DNA of 64,000 bases from Daucus carota subsp. sativus (taxonomy: Eukaryota; Streptophyta; Magnoliopsida; Apiales; Apiaceae), in the NCBI RefSeq assembly GCF_001625215.2, contig NC_030384.2:25904527-25968526 (forward strand), given 5' to 3'. The notes under the pieces were generated by a model that did no database searches, had not been told where the DNA came from, and was given only the letters and a program-made list of their open reading frames with translations. The position numbers and the translations under genes are program-made. Positions 47,307 to 59,700 of this stretch are shown in pieces. Positions within the stretch are counted from its first letter, which is position 1. Each line of letters starts with the position of its first letter.

Positions 47307-47804
47307 GACTAATGAAATATTTGATTTAATGGAAGATATCTCACAAAATCTCTTGTATTTAATATTCAGATTTCTTTTTCTTTAAAGAATATCTATCAAG
47401 GAAAATTGATGATCTTTTTTTCTTTTGTTAAGGGTATATTATATATTTCTTGATTATATAATATCTTTATACATTATATATTTCTTGATTATATAATATC
47501 TCTTTGATATCTTTGTACATTTGTCTCTCATCGTACTTAATACCGTAAAATTTTAGAAAGTCAAATCAATTTTATTGCTAGATTAGTGTACAACTCAGAG
47601 ATTAGAATTTTTTACAAATATGGTAGAATTGACATTACCTAGATTAGGAAAGATTTCTAGAATAAAAATATACTGATCAAATATCAAATAATCGTTATTT
47701 TTTAAATTTAAAAAATATGCCAAATTGTAATAGATTTAAAATAATCTTATATGAAATATTTTAGTATAATTAATAGTATTGATTGAATGTTATCATATAT
47801 TTTA

Positions 47805-48268
47805 CGGGAGTGTATTCGATTGAGATTTTAATGGATTGTTTTTAGTGTATGGATTTTAATGGATTGTATGAGATTTTGATTTTATGCGGATTCTTGATAA
47901 AATGTCGCAGAGTTGATAGGATTTAGCTACAATGCTTCAAAATCCCATTGATTTTGGTGGGATTTCAAAAGACTTAAAATACGCTGAATAATGCCACAAA
48001 ATCCATCATTTTATGAAATGAAAAAAAATCCATCAGCATTTGAATACCATTATATTTTAATGGATTTTAAACAATCCCAATCGAATACCATCGGATTTTA
48101 AAACATAATTTAAAATCTCAATTGAATACCACCGGATTTTGTATCATAATTTAAAATCCCAATTGAATACCTTAAGATTTTAATGGATTTCAAACAATCC
48201 CAATCAAATACTCTCGGATTTCATGAATGCAAAAAAATACTTTAAAATCCCAATCCAATACACCTCTC
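47805..48268. mobile_element. Tourist-like MITE flanked by a 44-bp direct repeat
   Basis: The left end CGGGAGTGTATTCGATTGAG faces the right end CCCAATCCAATACACCTCTC, with TTA on each side. The TTA is part of a longer direct repeat: 47761-47804 and 48269-48312 are the same 44 bases except one (AGTATTG against AGTCTTG). Internal repeats of the type ATTTTAATGGATTTTAAAC are shared with related copies at about 40.4 and 46.5 kb. Confidence 0.75.
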
Positions 48269-49340
48269 TTAGTATAATTAATAGTCTTGATTGAATGTTA
48301 TCATATATTTTAGGATAATTTCAAATCTTAATTAAATATTTCAAGATTCTAATATATTTTTTTAGAAAAATAAATTATAGATCTTGAAATATTGACATTT
48401 TATTTTCTATGTCCCTGAACTAAAGATTTCATTTTTTGGATCGCTTAATTTTTCCTATTTTTTAATCTAAGTCTTTCTGTCAAAAAATTCTAAAATTAGG
48501 ATTTTTGGTGTTCATACGGATCAAAACAATTGTCAATGTGTTGGTGATATCCAAACTTAAAATTCACTTAGTCATAATCATTATCGACACCCATGCACCA
48601 ATTTCCAGAAACTAGATTTAATTAAAAAAAAATCATAAATTAGACCATAGAGTTAGGATTGTTTATCGTATTCAGAGACCTAAATTCAGAACAAGTCCAC
48701 GTAATGTATCAAACAAAAGTTACACTATCCTAATTATTACCTAAATTACTAATACATTCTCAAATCTTCTAAACATTACCTGTTTCTAGGTAACCTCCCG
48801 CTACTGTGGGAATATTGATTACATAGACACACAAAAAAAGTTTGATTTGGACTTCATTTGAAATTCAGAATATTTAAATGTTAGTATAAAACTTAGATTT
48901 TGAAATGATATCTCAATTCATGTCATTTGAAATCTAAAATTTGAAAAGAAATACATGTTGAATAGGAACTATGACGCTGCTAAAATTTGAACAGCTTCTT
49001 TCAGAATCAGGCCAGCCCATGGAAGCCATGCACAGCATAAACTGATTCTGGGCAGGTCACCGAGGAATGTCCCAATGCAGATTTATCATTGATGTACCCA
49101 TGTTACTCGAAACAATATATTTATCGCAGAAAGAACATGCTATAGGTCCCCAAAGCTACATAACATTTGGCATTTCCATTGCGGCTTCTTTGTAAAGTCC
49201 ATCGTGAGTTTTAAAGCAGTTTGTTCATTTATCTGGCAGAAAGTGGCTTTGCCACTTAATGAAACCGGAGCTTACCTTCTCATAAACTTTGTTTTATTAA
49301 GTTTTGCTTAATGAGTTTTTTGAGCTTCTTTATCATTGTT

Positions 49341-49549
49341 AAGTGACTAATTCTCCTAAAACCTCAAGGTGTTAGGAGGAGGGCTTACCAGGATCATATT
49401 TTAACATTCCCCCTCACTCGCCTTCGTGTCCTTAACAAATTTTGAGAATATTGGGGGTCACAGGGAGTCTTTGTGTCCTTAACAAGTGACCAATTCTCCT
49501 AAAACCTCAAGGTGTTAGGAGGAGGGCTTACCAGGATCATATTCTAACA
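49341..49549. repeat. 66-bp direct repeat separated by 78 bp
   Basis: Copies at 49341-49405 and 49484-49549 both read AAGTGACYAATTCTCC, AAAACCTCAAGGTGTTAGGA and GGCTTACCAGGATCATATTY. The first is followed by a CCCCCTCACTCG stretch. It looks like a fragment of a retrotransposon LTR with internal duplication; no boundaries found. Confidence 0.75.
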
Positions 49550-50407
49550 ATCATATCTTTTGGGTTGATAGATCATTTCGTCAGAAACTCATCTTGCCTT
49601 CTCAGATCAAATATTTCTTCTCTAGCATCGGCTGGACAGCTATCAGACACACAGCTGGCTAAAAACTTTAAGACACTTGCCAAAAGCATGGTCGCGAGAA
49701 TCCGAGTCTTTTCTAAAGAAAATAATATTGTTAGAGAAATTTCAAGCACGTGGTTTCAGAAAAAAACCATATCTCATAACCAGTGATGAACCTCTTTAGT
49801 CGTTACTTAATAAAACATTACTTTTTCTTGAAAGACATCCTGTAGTCAATGATCAATTGTGATTTGAACCTTGGTTGAATGTTGGGGTCATCTTATTAGA
49901 GTCATGCAGTTGTTGGTTAAAGGAAAGAAAGCAAAGTATATGAAAATCTAACAACTGAGAATATTATTTCAAAAAAAAAAAAAACAACTGAGAATATTTG
50001 TTCATGTCCTCAGATTGGATTCTAGAATAGTCTCCGAAAAAACAATTATTTAATAACACTTCTAGATTAGATGTAATCTACTAAATTAATCCTCTGCCGC
50101 GTATTAATAAAAAATGACCAGACTGGTGTGCTTACCAAATAATCAACTCAGCCTAGTCACCTTCCAATGTAGCAACATGGCTGGGATGCAAATACTTTCT
50201 GGTCTCTGCAGTTCTTAATGCAGAAAATATACAACTAACCACACTATCATATTAGAGTATTTATAAAGATAGCTTTATTGCATGTATAAAAATTGACCCA
50301 AGTCTACAGCAACCAACATTGATGCTTTGACAGCTGACACTAACAAACATAAGACTATTGTTAAACCTTATTAACTTGTAGTGCTCATTAAGCAGAAGAA
50401 ACAAGAT

Positions 50408-52312
50408 ATGGGGAAGTCCCAAAAGGAGATGATTCCAGTTCTCTGGCTTTTTTATTTCATTAGATGTATCTATTTCGTTTCTTGTGCAAATTCTTCATGC
50501 CCCATTGATTTTAGTTATGTCAACACATTACCATGGCAGATATCAAATTGCGTGGATAAACCAGTAAGGCAAGAAATTTGTTGTCAAACCATTAGAAGCC
50601 TCCTTGGTGTTGGCCTTGCAAAATACCTCAATGAAACTTCCATGTTCTATTTTCCCAACTCAGAAACTGCAACTTCTTGTATCTTGCGTTTTAATGAGAG
50701 GCTTGCATCCATGTCGGTCCACATTTCATGCACTGATAGATCGTACAACCAGCTAGTGGTTAACAGTTCAAGTAATTGTGGTGGAATTACAACACTTCAA
50801 GATTGGAAAGAAAAAGTTGGTATTACTGAATTAGACTCAGCTTGCAAAGGGAACTTATCTACTCCAAGTCAGTGCAACGCCTGCTCAGAGGCTGGGCAGA
50901 GGGTGGCTCCTCGGTTAGAGTCTATGAGGTTAAACTCCACAAAATGTTTCTATTACACTTGTTTGTATGCTGCTGGAATTGTTAATGAATATGGCCCTGA
51001 GAATGCAAGAATAGCTGATTGTGCACTCGGGCTGGATGTGGCCAAGTCAACAACTAACAAGCGGACACAAGTTTTCAAGGTTGTTTTTGGATTGTTGGGG
51101 GCAATTTTTGGGGTTTTGACAACATGGGGTTGCTTCATGATTTATCAGAAAATGATAAAGGAAAGGAGGCTAGCAGCTTTGCGCGAAGAATATGTAAGGG
51201 GAGTGAAGGCTAAGGTGTTGCCCAACACAGGGGCAAAATGGTTTCATATAGCTGAGCTTGAGCAGGCAACTAAAGGGTTTTCAAAAAAGAATCTGATAGG
51301 ACAGGGAGGATTTGGAGTTGTCTATAAAGGTACACTTCTGGATGGCACAATCGTCGCAGTGAAACAACTTCTTAATATGGATATAAATGGCGATGATCAA
51401 GAATTCACCAACGAGGCAGAGATTATTAGCAAAATCAGGCACAGAAATCTTCTTGCTCTAAGAGGGTTTTGTGTTGCTAGCGACGCGATTAAAGGTAACA
51501 TAAGATGTCTTGTTTATGATTTCATGTCAAATGGTAGTTTAGATGAGCATTTGTTCAACAATGAAGGGAATTTTATTGGTAAGCAGCCATTGAGTTGGCC
51601 TCTGCGCAAGAACATTATTATTGATGTCGCAAAAGGACTAGCTTATTTGCACTATGGACTCAAACCAGCCATTTATCACCGTGATATAAAGACAACAAAC
51701 ATACTTTTGGATTCAGAAATGAAAGCCAGACTAGCTGATTTCGGATTAGCCAAGCAGACTAATGAAGGAGAATCACATCTGACGACTAAAGTAGCTGGAA
51801 CATACGGATATTTAGCTCCAGAATATGCTCTTTACGGACAACTAACTGAAAAGAGTGATGTCTACAGCTTTGGCGTTATAATTCTTGAGATCATGAGTGG
51901 GCGGAGAGTACTTGACACATTTTCAACATCTTCAAGAGTTCTAATCACGGATTGGGCATGGGATCTTGTGAAGTCAGGAAACGTTGAGAACATTTTTGAT
52001 CATCGAATGGAAGAAAATGGATCAAAGGGAGTAATGGAAAGATTTGTACATGTTGGTATTCTTTGTGCTCATGTAATGGTGGCTCTAAGGCCAACTATTT
52101 CTGAGGCTCTAAAGATGTTAGAAGGTGATATAGAAATTCCAGTGCTGCCTGATAGACCATTGCCTCTTTGCCACGAGTCTTTAAGATATATCCCAGATTT
52201 CAGTACATCAACATTTGGAATATCTGGTCGAAGATCAAGCGTTGATGTCTCAGGTGGCACGTCAAGTATTGATACATCAAACTCGAAGGCTAGCACTTGG
52301 ATGAGCATGTAA
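50408..52312 (+). CDS. SPARK-domain receptor-like protein kinase, copy 2
   Basis: Intronless, 634 residues, paralogue of the gene at 43240. Signal peptide about residues 1-30, then CPIDFSYVNTLPWQISNC. The ectodomain keeps the cysteines, NCGGITTLQDW and CLYAAGIVNEYGPE, but elsewhere differs at roughly a third of positions. Membrane helix about 223-247. The kinase is nearly identical to copy 1, with GQGGFGVVYKG, VAVKQL, YHRDIKTTNILLD, DFGLAK and APEY. The C-terminal tail adds SNSKASTWMSM. Acts as a plasma-membrane receptor kinase by family; the ligand is unknown. The start is the first in-frame ATG. Confidence 0.92.
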   Translation: MGKSQKEMIPVLWLFYFIRCIYFVSCANSSCPIDFSYVNTLPWQISNCVDKPVRQEICCQTIRSLLGVGLAKYLNETSMFYFPNSETATSCILRFNERLASMSVHISCTDRSYNQLVVNSSSNCGGITTLQDWKEKVGITELDSACKGNLSTPSQCNACSEAGQRVAPRLESMRLNSTKCFYYTCLYAAGIVNEYGPENARIADCALGLDVAKSTTNKRTQVFKVVFGLLGAIFGVLTTWGCFMIYQKMIKERRLAALREEYVRGVKAKVLPNTGAKWFHIAELEQATKGFSKKNLIGQGGFGVVYKGTLLDGTIVAVKQLLNMDINGDDQEFTNEAEIISKIRHRNLLALRGFCVASDAIKGNIRCLVYDFMSNGSLDEHLFNNEGNFIGKQPLSWPLRKNIIIDVAKGLAYLHYGLKPAIYHRDIKTTNILLDSEMKARLADFGLAKQTNEGESHLTTKVAGTYGYLAPEYALYGQLTEKSDVYSFGVIILEIMSGRRVLDTFSTSSRVLITDWAWDLVKSGNVENIFDHRMEENGSKGVMERFVHVGILCAHVMVALRPTISEALKMLEGDIEIPVLPDRPLPLCHESLRYIPDFSTSTFGISGRRSSVDVSGGTSSIDTSNSKASTWMSM

Positions 52313-54013
52313 AGTAGAGGTTTTTAATGGTTGAGAGTAAGGAATGACTAAGGGAGGACTTTGCTGTAACAATCTGAAATACATATAGAAAATGCAAAAT
52401 CTTATTCAGTGGTACAAAGAAAATGGAATTGCTTGAAAGCTAATTCCCGGATCTTTTCACTAAAAAAATTTTCATTTACTTCTTGTTTGTCTATACCCAT
52501 TATTAGACTTAAATAATACTCATAGATATTGGCCTAACTGGATTTAGCTTCTTTTTTTGTTGTTGTAGTTCTCTGTCTTTATAGTGATAATTAATCTTGT
52601 TTATTGAAATATAGCTTACTATGCTACAAGATTTGGCAGATGTTAGTTTGTAATATTATTCTAGTTTATTCATGTATTGGTGCGGAAGATTAGGTTTCAG
52701 TCTCATATCTAGGACTTCCATCATCCACTTCTTGGGGAGCAATTCCGGATAATCATAACTCATTCATCCCTTAACGTTTCGGTTTATAGTAATAACATTA
52801 GTTCCTTTCTAAGAAAAACACAAACTAACCAAATCAAAAGTTATGAAAACGAAATGAACTCATAGTGCATACCACCATATGAATTTCTACTGATAATCAT
52901 ATGAAGTACCTTGCATAACGAATAAACTTTTACAGGGCATATAGGAAACTTGTTCAGGATTAGTCAAAGAAGTTAAAGTTAGCATAGTTAGCAGAGAAAC
53001 AAAGAAAAAAGTAAGAATAACTTGTGTTAAACTAATGTATCAAATGCAGATATTGTAGATAGGGATTTGAATTTGTTTCACTTCTTTTTGAATCAAGCAC
53101 ATTCCTTTTTTTATACTATATAGGAGGGAAAAAAAGGGGAAAGACAGGAAGGAGTTAAAAAAGGCCACCACTTGTAAGTGGACTTGGTAGTTGGTACCTA
53201 AAAGTTTACCTAGTTTCCATCATTAGGTTCCACCTTAAGGATGAAATGAGTGCACAGACACACACCAGTTAAATGCATGCCACTATCATTGGGATTGCTC
53301 AGACCATAGCATGGTCAATCCGGGTATGTATTCGTATGTGGGGGGCGAATCTATGTATCCCTGCACTACGCACCCGTTTCCTTGCTTCTTAGGTGCTACC
53401 TGGTACTCAAGTGAGAATGGAATGAATCTAACCAAAAATAATAGGTTTGTAATTAGATTATTTTCAGAGAAGTATATTTGTATATATTTCTGGCCTTCAG
53501 AAGCTGCAGACCAATGCCACTGCATGCATTGTAACTTTATGTTTCATCACTTATCAAAGTCATGTCCTACAACTTCTCTTTTGGTCTTGTTCTGATAATG
53601 CACCTCTTATCGTTCTCTCGTGTTTTTAAATGTCCCTGGAATCATTATAAAGGATAAAGTTCTCTCATGACTTTGCTCCAACTTCCCAAGTCCAACCATT
53701 AAACATATGTCGAATGCACACAAAAATATCAGTATACCTATCACCAACAGGATAAGCAAAAAATCTGAAACATGTGAATTGTATTATTCTTGATTCAGAG
53801 GAAGAGAACTCAAATTACCCCTTATATTAAAAAGGAAACACAACAGTAAAAACAATTTAAATCAACCTTATTCTCATAACTTACATATGCATTGAACAAA
53901 CAGATTAGCAATTGAGAATGACCACACGGCACAGAGTACTCATCATGCTGAAATTTTGAAAACAATTTATAACAGGAAAATTAGCGAGTAGTAGGGAAAA
54001 TCCGTGAGATCTA
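52313..54013. other. Intergenic DNA between convergent RLK2 and NaKR-like genes
   Basis: Holds the two 3' ends. A patch at about 53290-53560 has mixed composition and open frames on both strands but no family or splice context I recognise. Nothing else seen. Confidence 0.45.
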
Positions 54014-55254
54014 TCAAGAAGAAGAAGTTGGATATGGCCAAAACTGGGCACTCTTCACCTTTGAAATGCTTGAAAGTACTCCTAAAGGGGTTACCTCCCC
54101 AATCACTGTCACTTTCTTTGTTGCTCTATCAATACTGAATGAGGTCACTCCTGCATCAGTTCATTAAAAAGTATAACTCTATTCCTTTGTCTAAATGCAA
54201 AAGTAAAATTTTGATACTTATCTATGGATTAACCCTTTTACACTTAGAATAAGCAATAAAACCAGACTAAACAAAACATACTTATTCCAAAGGCAATTCA
54301 TTGATTACCTTCGATTCTGGAAATATGTTTTCTCACTTTTCCTTCACACCCCTTGCAATGAATTGATACCATTAGTTCCACCACCTGTGAAAGGCAATCT
54401 GGTTTTTAGTCTTCCAAACACAAATTACTGATATACTTGTAGTTAAAAATTTAATGTCTCAATAGTAAAAAATCCAGGGCTCCAACTTAATTGATCATGT
54501 CTGATAAAATTTCTTGAGTATATCAAAAGGAAAATATGGCTCCAACCTGATAATGGGACTGAGATCGAGCTGAGGAAGATTTCTGAGCAGAAGATTCAAT
54601 TATCCGCGCAGATTGACTGGCACCTAACTGTTTGTTGACAGGTTTTAAAACAAGAGAATCACTAGAGCTGATAAGTTGGCCAAAAGGCCTCAAAGCTTGA
54701 TCTCTGGAAACCAATGCAGAATCATTGGAGCTTAGGCTTCGAGGAATGACAGGTTCCTTGGAGCTTAGGCTTCGAGGCAATGCAGGTTCACTAGAAACAG
54801 GAGCAGATAAACTATCAGTCTGTGATAACACATCACTGAGAGTTTTATCACTCAAGAGATGCCTAGAGGATCCATGAGGAGTAGTAGCTAGGTCATTAAC
54901 AATCTTTGCTGAGCTTGCTCTCCGTAGTCCTCGACCACTTTCAGAAGCACTTTTCCTATTATTTTGGTAAAATGCAGGATTGATTGGCAACTGTGATGAA
55001 CAAGGAATGGCAGGAATGTTAGTCTTAGATTTTCGTCGATGGTGATCACTTATATAGTGATCACTTCGACGGGCCATAGATCTCGTTCCATGGTCACGGA
55101 CCATGGTACGTTGATCCGTGCTAGAACTTATATAGTGATCACTTCGACGGTCCATAGATCTAGTACCATGGTCACGGACCATGGTCCGTTGATCCGTGCT
55201 AGAACATATGGCTGTAGAAGCTGGAGATGCACACAAAAGGTCTATTGATTTCAT
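54014..55254 (-). CDS. NaKR-type heavy-metal-associated (HMA) domain protein
   Basis: Three exons (55254-54547, 54384-54309, 54150-54014) give 306 residues. The N-terminus MKSIDLLCASPASTAIC is the signature of the SODIUM POTASSIUM ROOT DEFECTIVE family. The long middle is Ser-rich and basic. The C-terminal HMA domain (about 237-295) has the metal site in VSIHCKGCEGKVRKHISRIE, then GVTSFSIDRATKKVTVIGEV, and the protein ends FWPYPTSSS. Arabidopsis NaKR1 acts in phloem for Na/K balance and flowering-signal transport. Unusual: residues about 21-72 contain a near-perfect 26-residue tandem repeat (SSTDQRTMVRDHGTRSM, RRSDHYIS). The start is the first ATG and fits the family. Confidence 0.9.
55048..55203. 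repeat. 78-bp in-frame tandem duplication in NaKR-like exon 1
   Basis: Units 55048-55125 and 55126-55203 share ACTTATATAGTGATCACTTC, GGTCACGGACCATGGT and TTGATCCGTGCTAGA with only a few base changes. 78 is a multiple of three, so the frame is kept. CCATGGTCACGGACCATGG is itself an imperfect palindrome. Confidence 0.9.
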
Positions 55255-56783
55255 GGTTTTCACAAACTAGTTAAATAGAGAGAGAAAGATAGAGAAGTGA
55301 AGAAGAATGGCTTAGTAATTTGCATGATCCAGACATCACTTAAAAGAGTTCACTCTACTAGCCTTGTGAACTTGTACAAATTCATAAATGTAAAACTTTT
55401 GTGTCATTTTTCTGTATAATTTCAGATATGTTATTTGGTTCACATTAAATTTGTATCCGCGATAATTTCTTTCGACACTATCTCACCAATTAAGTTAAAT
55501 CATAATCTCGTATTAGCCTGTTACAGTTATTTAGTGATGCAAGAAAATAATAATGGAAAATTTATAAAAGTATACATGTTTCAAATTTATTTTCAATAAT
55601 ACAATTAAAAATCAAAATTGTGCATGAGATTGTAGTGCTGGTCGAAAACGGTTAATTTTCGGGTTATCATTATTATAACTGAGATTGCATTTTACCGTAT
55701 TTTAAAAAAAAAATTATAACTTGGATAATTTTGAAAAAACACCTAATAATAATCCAGATGATCGAAGTTTATTAGTACTCCGATCTAAGCATCACCCTGA
55801 CAAAAACACATTTAATTTTTGAAAACTTTTATGTTATGCATAAATTTCACGCTCCCACAGAATAAAAAACAAAGCATAGAGTACAGAAGAGAGTAAAATA
55901 AGTGGGAAGGTGGCAGGGACAGCTCAAACAATGTGTAGCCCAAGGAATAAAATCAGTGCACAGTTCACGGGTGCTCAAATCCCTTAGTTGCAGATGATGA
56001 ATTATATATTAGTTATTGATTGCCCGACATATAAGAACAATCAAGAATGCAGATGGATGGATACCTCATAAAGAAAAGAAAAAAGAATGCAGATGGATTT
56101 TATGATGAACAAATCTTTAGCCATTTGACGTGATTGTCATATTGCATTCGGGGTGATAGATTTTTATTTTATATCTAAAAAAATAAGCTCCGCAAAGTTT
56201 ATCGGGTATAAAGTTTAATTATAGCTTCCTTCATAACAAAATCAACAAATTTTGCTATCATCTAGGAGGGTGTTGGACCACATCTAGGAGGGTGTTGGAC
56301 CAAGTGTCACTGTTTAGGAGCAAAAGGCCTATCTTGTCATTTTCTGAGAAAATGGTCGCAATTTTCACTTCAAAATGCTAACTTTGTGTTGTGTTAACAA
56401 AAACCCAACTTCAAGTCGTGTTTTACTCAGAAAAATCAAAACACAACTTCAAGTCGTGTTTTGAAGTGACAGTTGGGACATTTTTTCAGAAAACGACAAT
56501 GAGATCTATTTAGATTAAAATAGTGACTTTTTGGACCTTTTCTCTCCATTTAGAAGGTCACGTGGAAAGAATTTGAAGCAGATGAAAAGAGCTGAGATAA
56601 TAGGCAAGAGGAAGAGTACAGTACATTACATTTTGTATAAAAATAAGAATAACATAATATAGTATAATCAAGTGATTCCAAAGAGGACATTTCCCCGCGT
56701 CGATCATATAATTGAAGTTTATGTACAAAACAGAGTAATTCTTAGGCAATGTTTTTTTTTTTGTGTGTTCTTAAAGGTCTATT
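55255..56783. other. NaKR-like promoter side and TNL 3' flank
   Basis: AT-rich DNA with a 22-bp tandem duplication at 56259-56302 (CATCTAGGAGGGTGTTGGAC). At about 56400-56475, AACTTCAAGTCGTGTTTT occurs twice and runs into TGAAGTGAC, forming a local inverted structure. No gene supported. Confidence 0.45.
56259..56302. repeat. 22-bp tandem duplication
   Basis: Two exact adjacent copies of a 22-mer starting CATCTAGGAGGGTG. Confidence 0.9.
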
Positions 56784-59700
56784 CTATATAACATGAACTC
56801 CACACATTTTGACCTTCACTTCTCCAATAGGAACGCTAAAAGAAACCTTAATTTTGTCTCCACTTTTCATTGAGATCTTCTCTCCTGTAATGCAGTGTAC
56901 CTTGGACCGTGCTTCACCGACTACAATATTTACACAGATGGGATAGTTCTCTGTTATACCTTCCGTGTCATTCGTGATAACAGCTTTGATGGATGTCCAC
57001 TTCTCTTTATTGGCTTTGCATGTATACACAACCCAGAGTGCAAGACCTAAGAAGTTAGATCCAAAGCTTTCTGGGATATCAAAAGAGACCATACACCCAC
57101 TGCTTTTGTAGTCGAACCATTCTGCAACCTCTGTGTTTGGTAGATGAGCTTCAAATGGACGGCGGTGTTCTCCAACCTGTAACATAAAAAATATGAATAG
57201 ATTTATAGAAGTGTGACTGTGTTTCATTGTAAGACCAATAGCAACATACCTGAAGGAAACTCGGTTTTAAACTTATTGATTTTAGATTGTTGCACTGGGT
57301 AAAACACAATTCTTCCAATTCCTTCAACACTGACATGTCTGGTAGATCTTGTAGGCTTGTGCATTCTTCAACGTAAAGTAATTGAAGATGAGAAGGAAGA
57401 AACGAAATTGATTGAAGGCTGATGCATCCATCTATATACAACTGCTTCAACTTTCTTAAGCTCGATAAATCAGGTAGTTGTTCTAGTGAATTGTGATTAT
57501 ATACCCTCAACTCTTCCAGATTCACAGGAAGTTCCGGAAGGGAGGACCCAAAACTTGTACACTTATCCAATGTAAGATATTGTAGGTTGAAAAGCTCAGA
57601 AAGGCTGAATGGTTTTGGCGAAGAGAGAATTGGTCCCTCATCAATAAGCCCTAACCTTTCCAAAGAAGAGAAACACAGAATAATAGGCAGGTACAATCTT
57701 ACATTACAACTCAGGTCCAGGGCTTTCAACTTCTTCATATTTTTTACTGAATTAGGTAAATTGATTCTCCCTGTATCCCCCGGGTGAATAGCCAAATCTT
57801 CAATTGAGGTAAGATTCCAGATACTTGTGGGCACATATCTAAGCTTCTTGCAATCATATAGATGCAACTCTTTTAACCTACTCAGCTGTCCTGTAGAGTC
57901 TGGTACTTGTTCAATTCCTGAGTTATTTGCATCCAGACTTTCTAAACATTGCATCTTCCCCAATTGCTCAGGCAATTGCTGCAGGTCTGAACACATGCTC
58001 AGATTTAGTTTTTTGAGTAACTTGAGCTTCCATATGTCTTTTGGAAGATTTCTAAGGTTTTTGCACCAATACAAATATAGATCCTCCATGTTAATCAGGC
58101 TGACTAATGAATCTGGTAACTGTTTAATTGCAGTACCACCTGCATCAAGCTTTTTTAAGGCTTTTATCTCTCCCAATTGTTCAGGTAACCGCGTAAGCTT
58201 CTTGCAAGAGCTCAACTTCAACTCAACTAATTCCTTGAGGTGAGTAATTGAATCTGGCAGTTTCTCAATTGCTGTAAAACTTGCATCAATCTTCTTTAAC
58301 GCCTTCAAATCACCCAAGTGCTCTGGTAGTCGTTTTAGTTCATGGCATCCGCTCAGATACAAACAACTCAGATAATTTAATTGTTTGATAGGCTGTTTCA
58401 GACCACCGAAGTCAGTAAATTTGAAAATATTTATGCACAACTACATTTTTAATACTTTCTACCCCTGCGTCCCTTTTTAATTATCACATTCGAAAAAAAA
58501 ACATATATTAAGAAAATTTTAATACTATTAAAAATTGTTTTCATGTATTGCCCTTAATTATTATATTAAATGATGAGATTAGTTGTAAAGTCAAATATTG
58601 GATGGAATTAGGAATGGAGAGATATGAAAAAATTGGTACAAAAATGTATTGGAATAAGAGTTAGACAACTATTGAGCCACAATTTTTTTACATGTTTATC
58701 TATGATAATATAGTATAGACTGCATAGTATGAATTAGTAACTAGTTTACTCACCCAACTTATGATAAATTATTGTGTACATTAAATTGACCCTGAAATGT
58801 GTATGAAATACTAATTTTGCAGATCATATTAATAATGAACAATAAATTATTAAAACAAGGAATATGAGAAGTTTAACTGAACCAATTATGCATAAATAGA
58901 TACTTTCTACTATAAGGACCAAGAAATAATTATAGAATACTAACTATTTTTATTTACGTACCATGGGTCCTCTCCATAATCTCTTGAATTTGCTGGATGG
59001 CATTTCAACTGAAATGAGATTTTGCGGACGAAAAGTAGAAGGCAACTGCGTCCACGGACAATAATGCCACCTAATGCACCTTAATTTGGGAAGTAAATTT
59101 TCAAAACTTCCTGCAATGTCACTTCCTACCCTGTCATTTGAATCAATTATTTGAAGTAGTCTCAAGTTGGACATCCTTTCGAATATAACTGTACTTAGTT
59201 CTCTGTCTGCAGAAGTTGTTAAGTCTAATACAAGGCCTTCAACATTAAATTTTTCCTGATAATTTGATCAATAATAGAATTTTAGAAAACTGTGATAATG
59301 AAATATCATATAAGAATTTTGAAAAGTTCCTGATAATGGATCTAATGTGGGTTGTTCATTTTAGCATTTATAAAGACCGAATACAACTAGGATAGTATTT
59401 TCATTTTGATTACCTCTAGATGTTGCAATTCCTTCCACGCATTTCCTCTCAAGAACAAGCGTGTACTCTTTCCAAGTTCCCTTCCCATGTCTTGGATTAA
59501 ATTATGCATCTCAAAGTTATTATGTCTGTCAATTGACAATAGACATCTGTCCAGGAGATTTTGGATGCCAACCCCGGGAAAGAAATCACAAGATTTGAAA
59601 ACATCAGTAGCCTCATCTTTGTCCTTTCCGACGAAGAAGAAAGCAATATCGAGAAAAATTGCCTTCTGCGTCTCATCGTCTAATTCATCGTAGCTCAGTT

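Larger units (their letters stand above)
47214..50407. other. Divergent intergenic region between DEFL3 (-) and RLK2 (+)
   Basis: Contains the DEFL3 promoter, a Tourist-like element (47805-48268), AT-rich DNA, a repeat related to the one upstream of RLK1 (about 48800-48965), a 66-bp direct repeat (49341-49549), and the RLK2 promoter. No additional gene was supported. Confidence 0.5.

Noticed and set aside
57827-58243. Plus-strand 138-residue open frame rich in Cys and Ser
   Set aside because: It is antisense to the TNL leucine-rich repeats.
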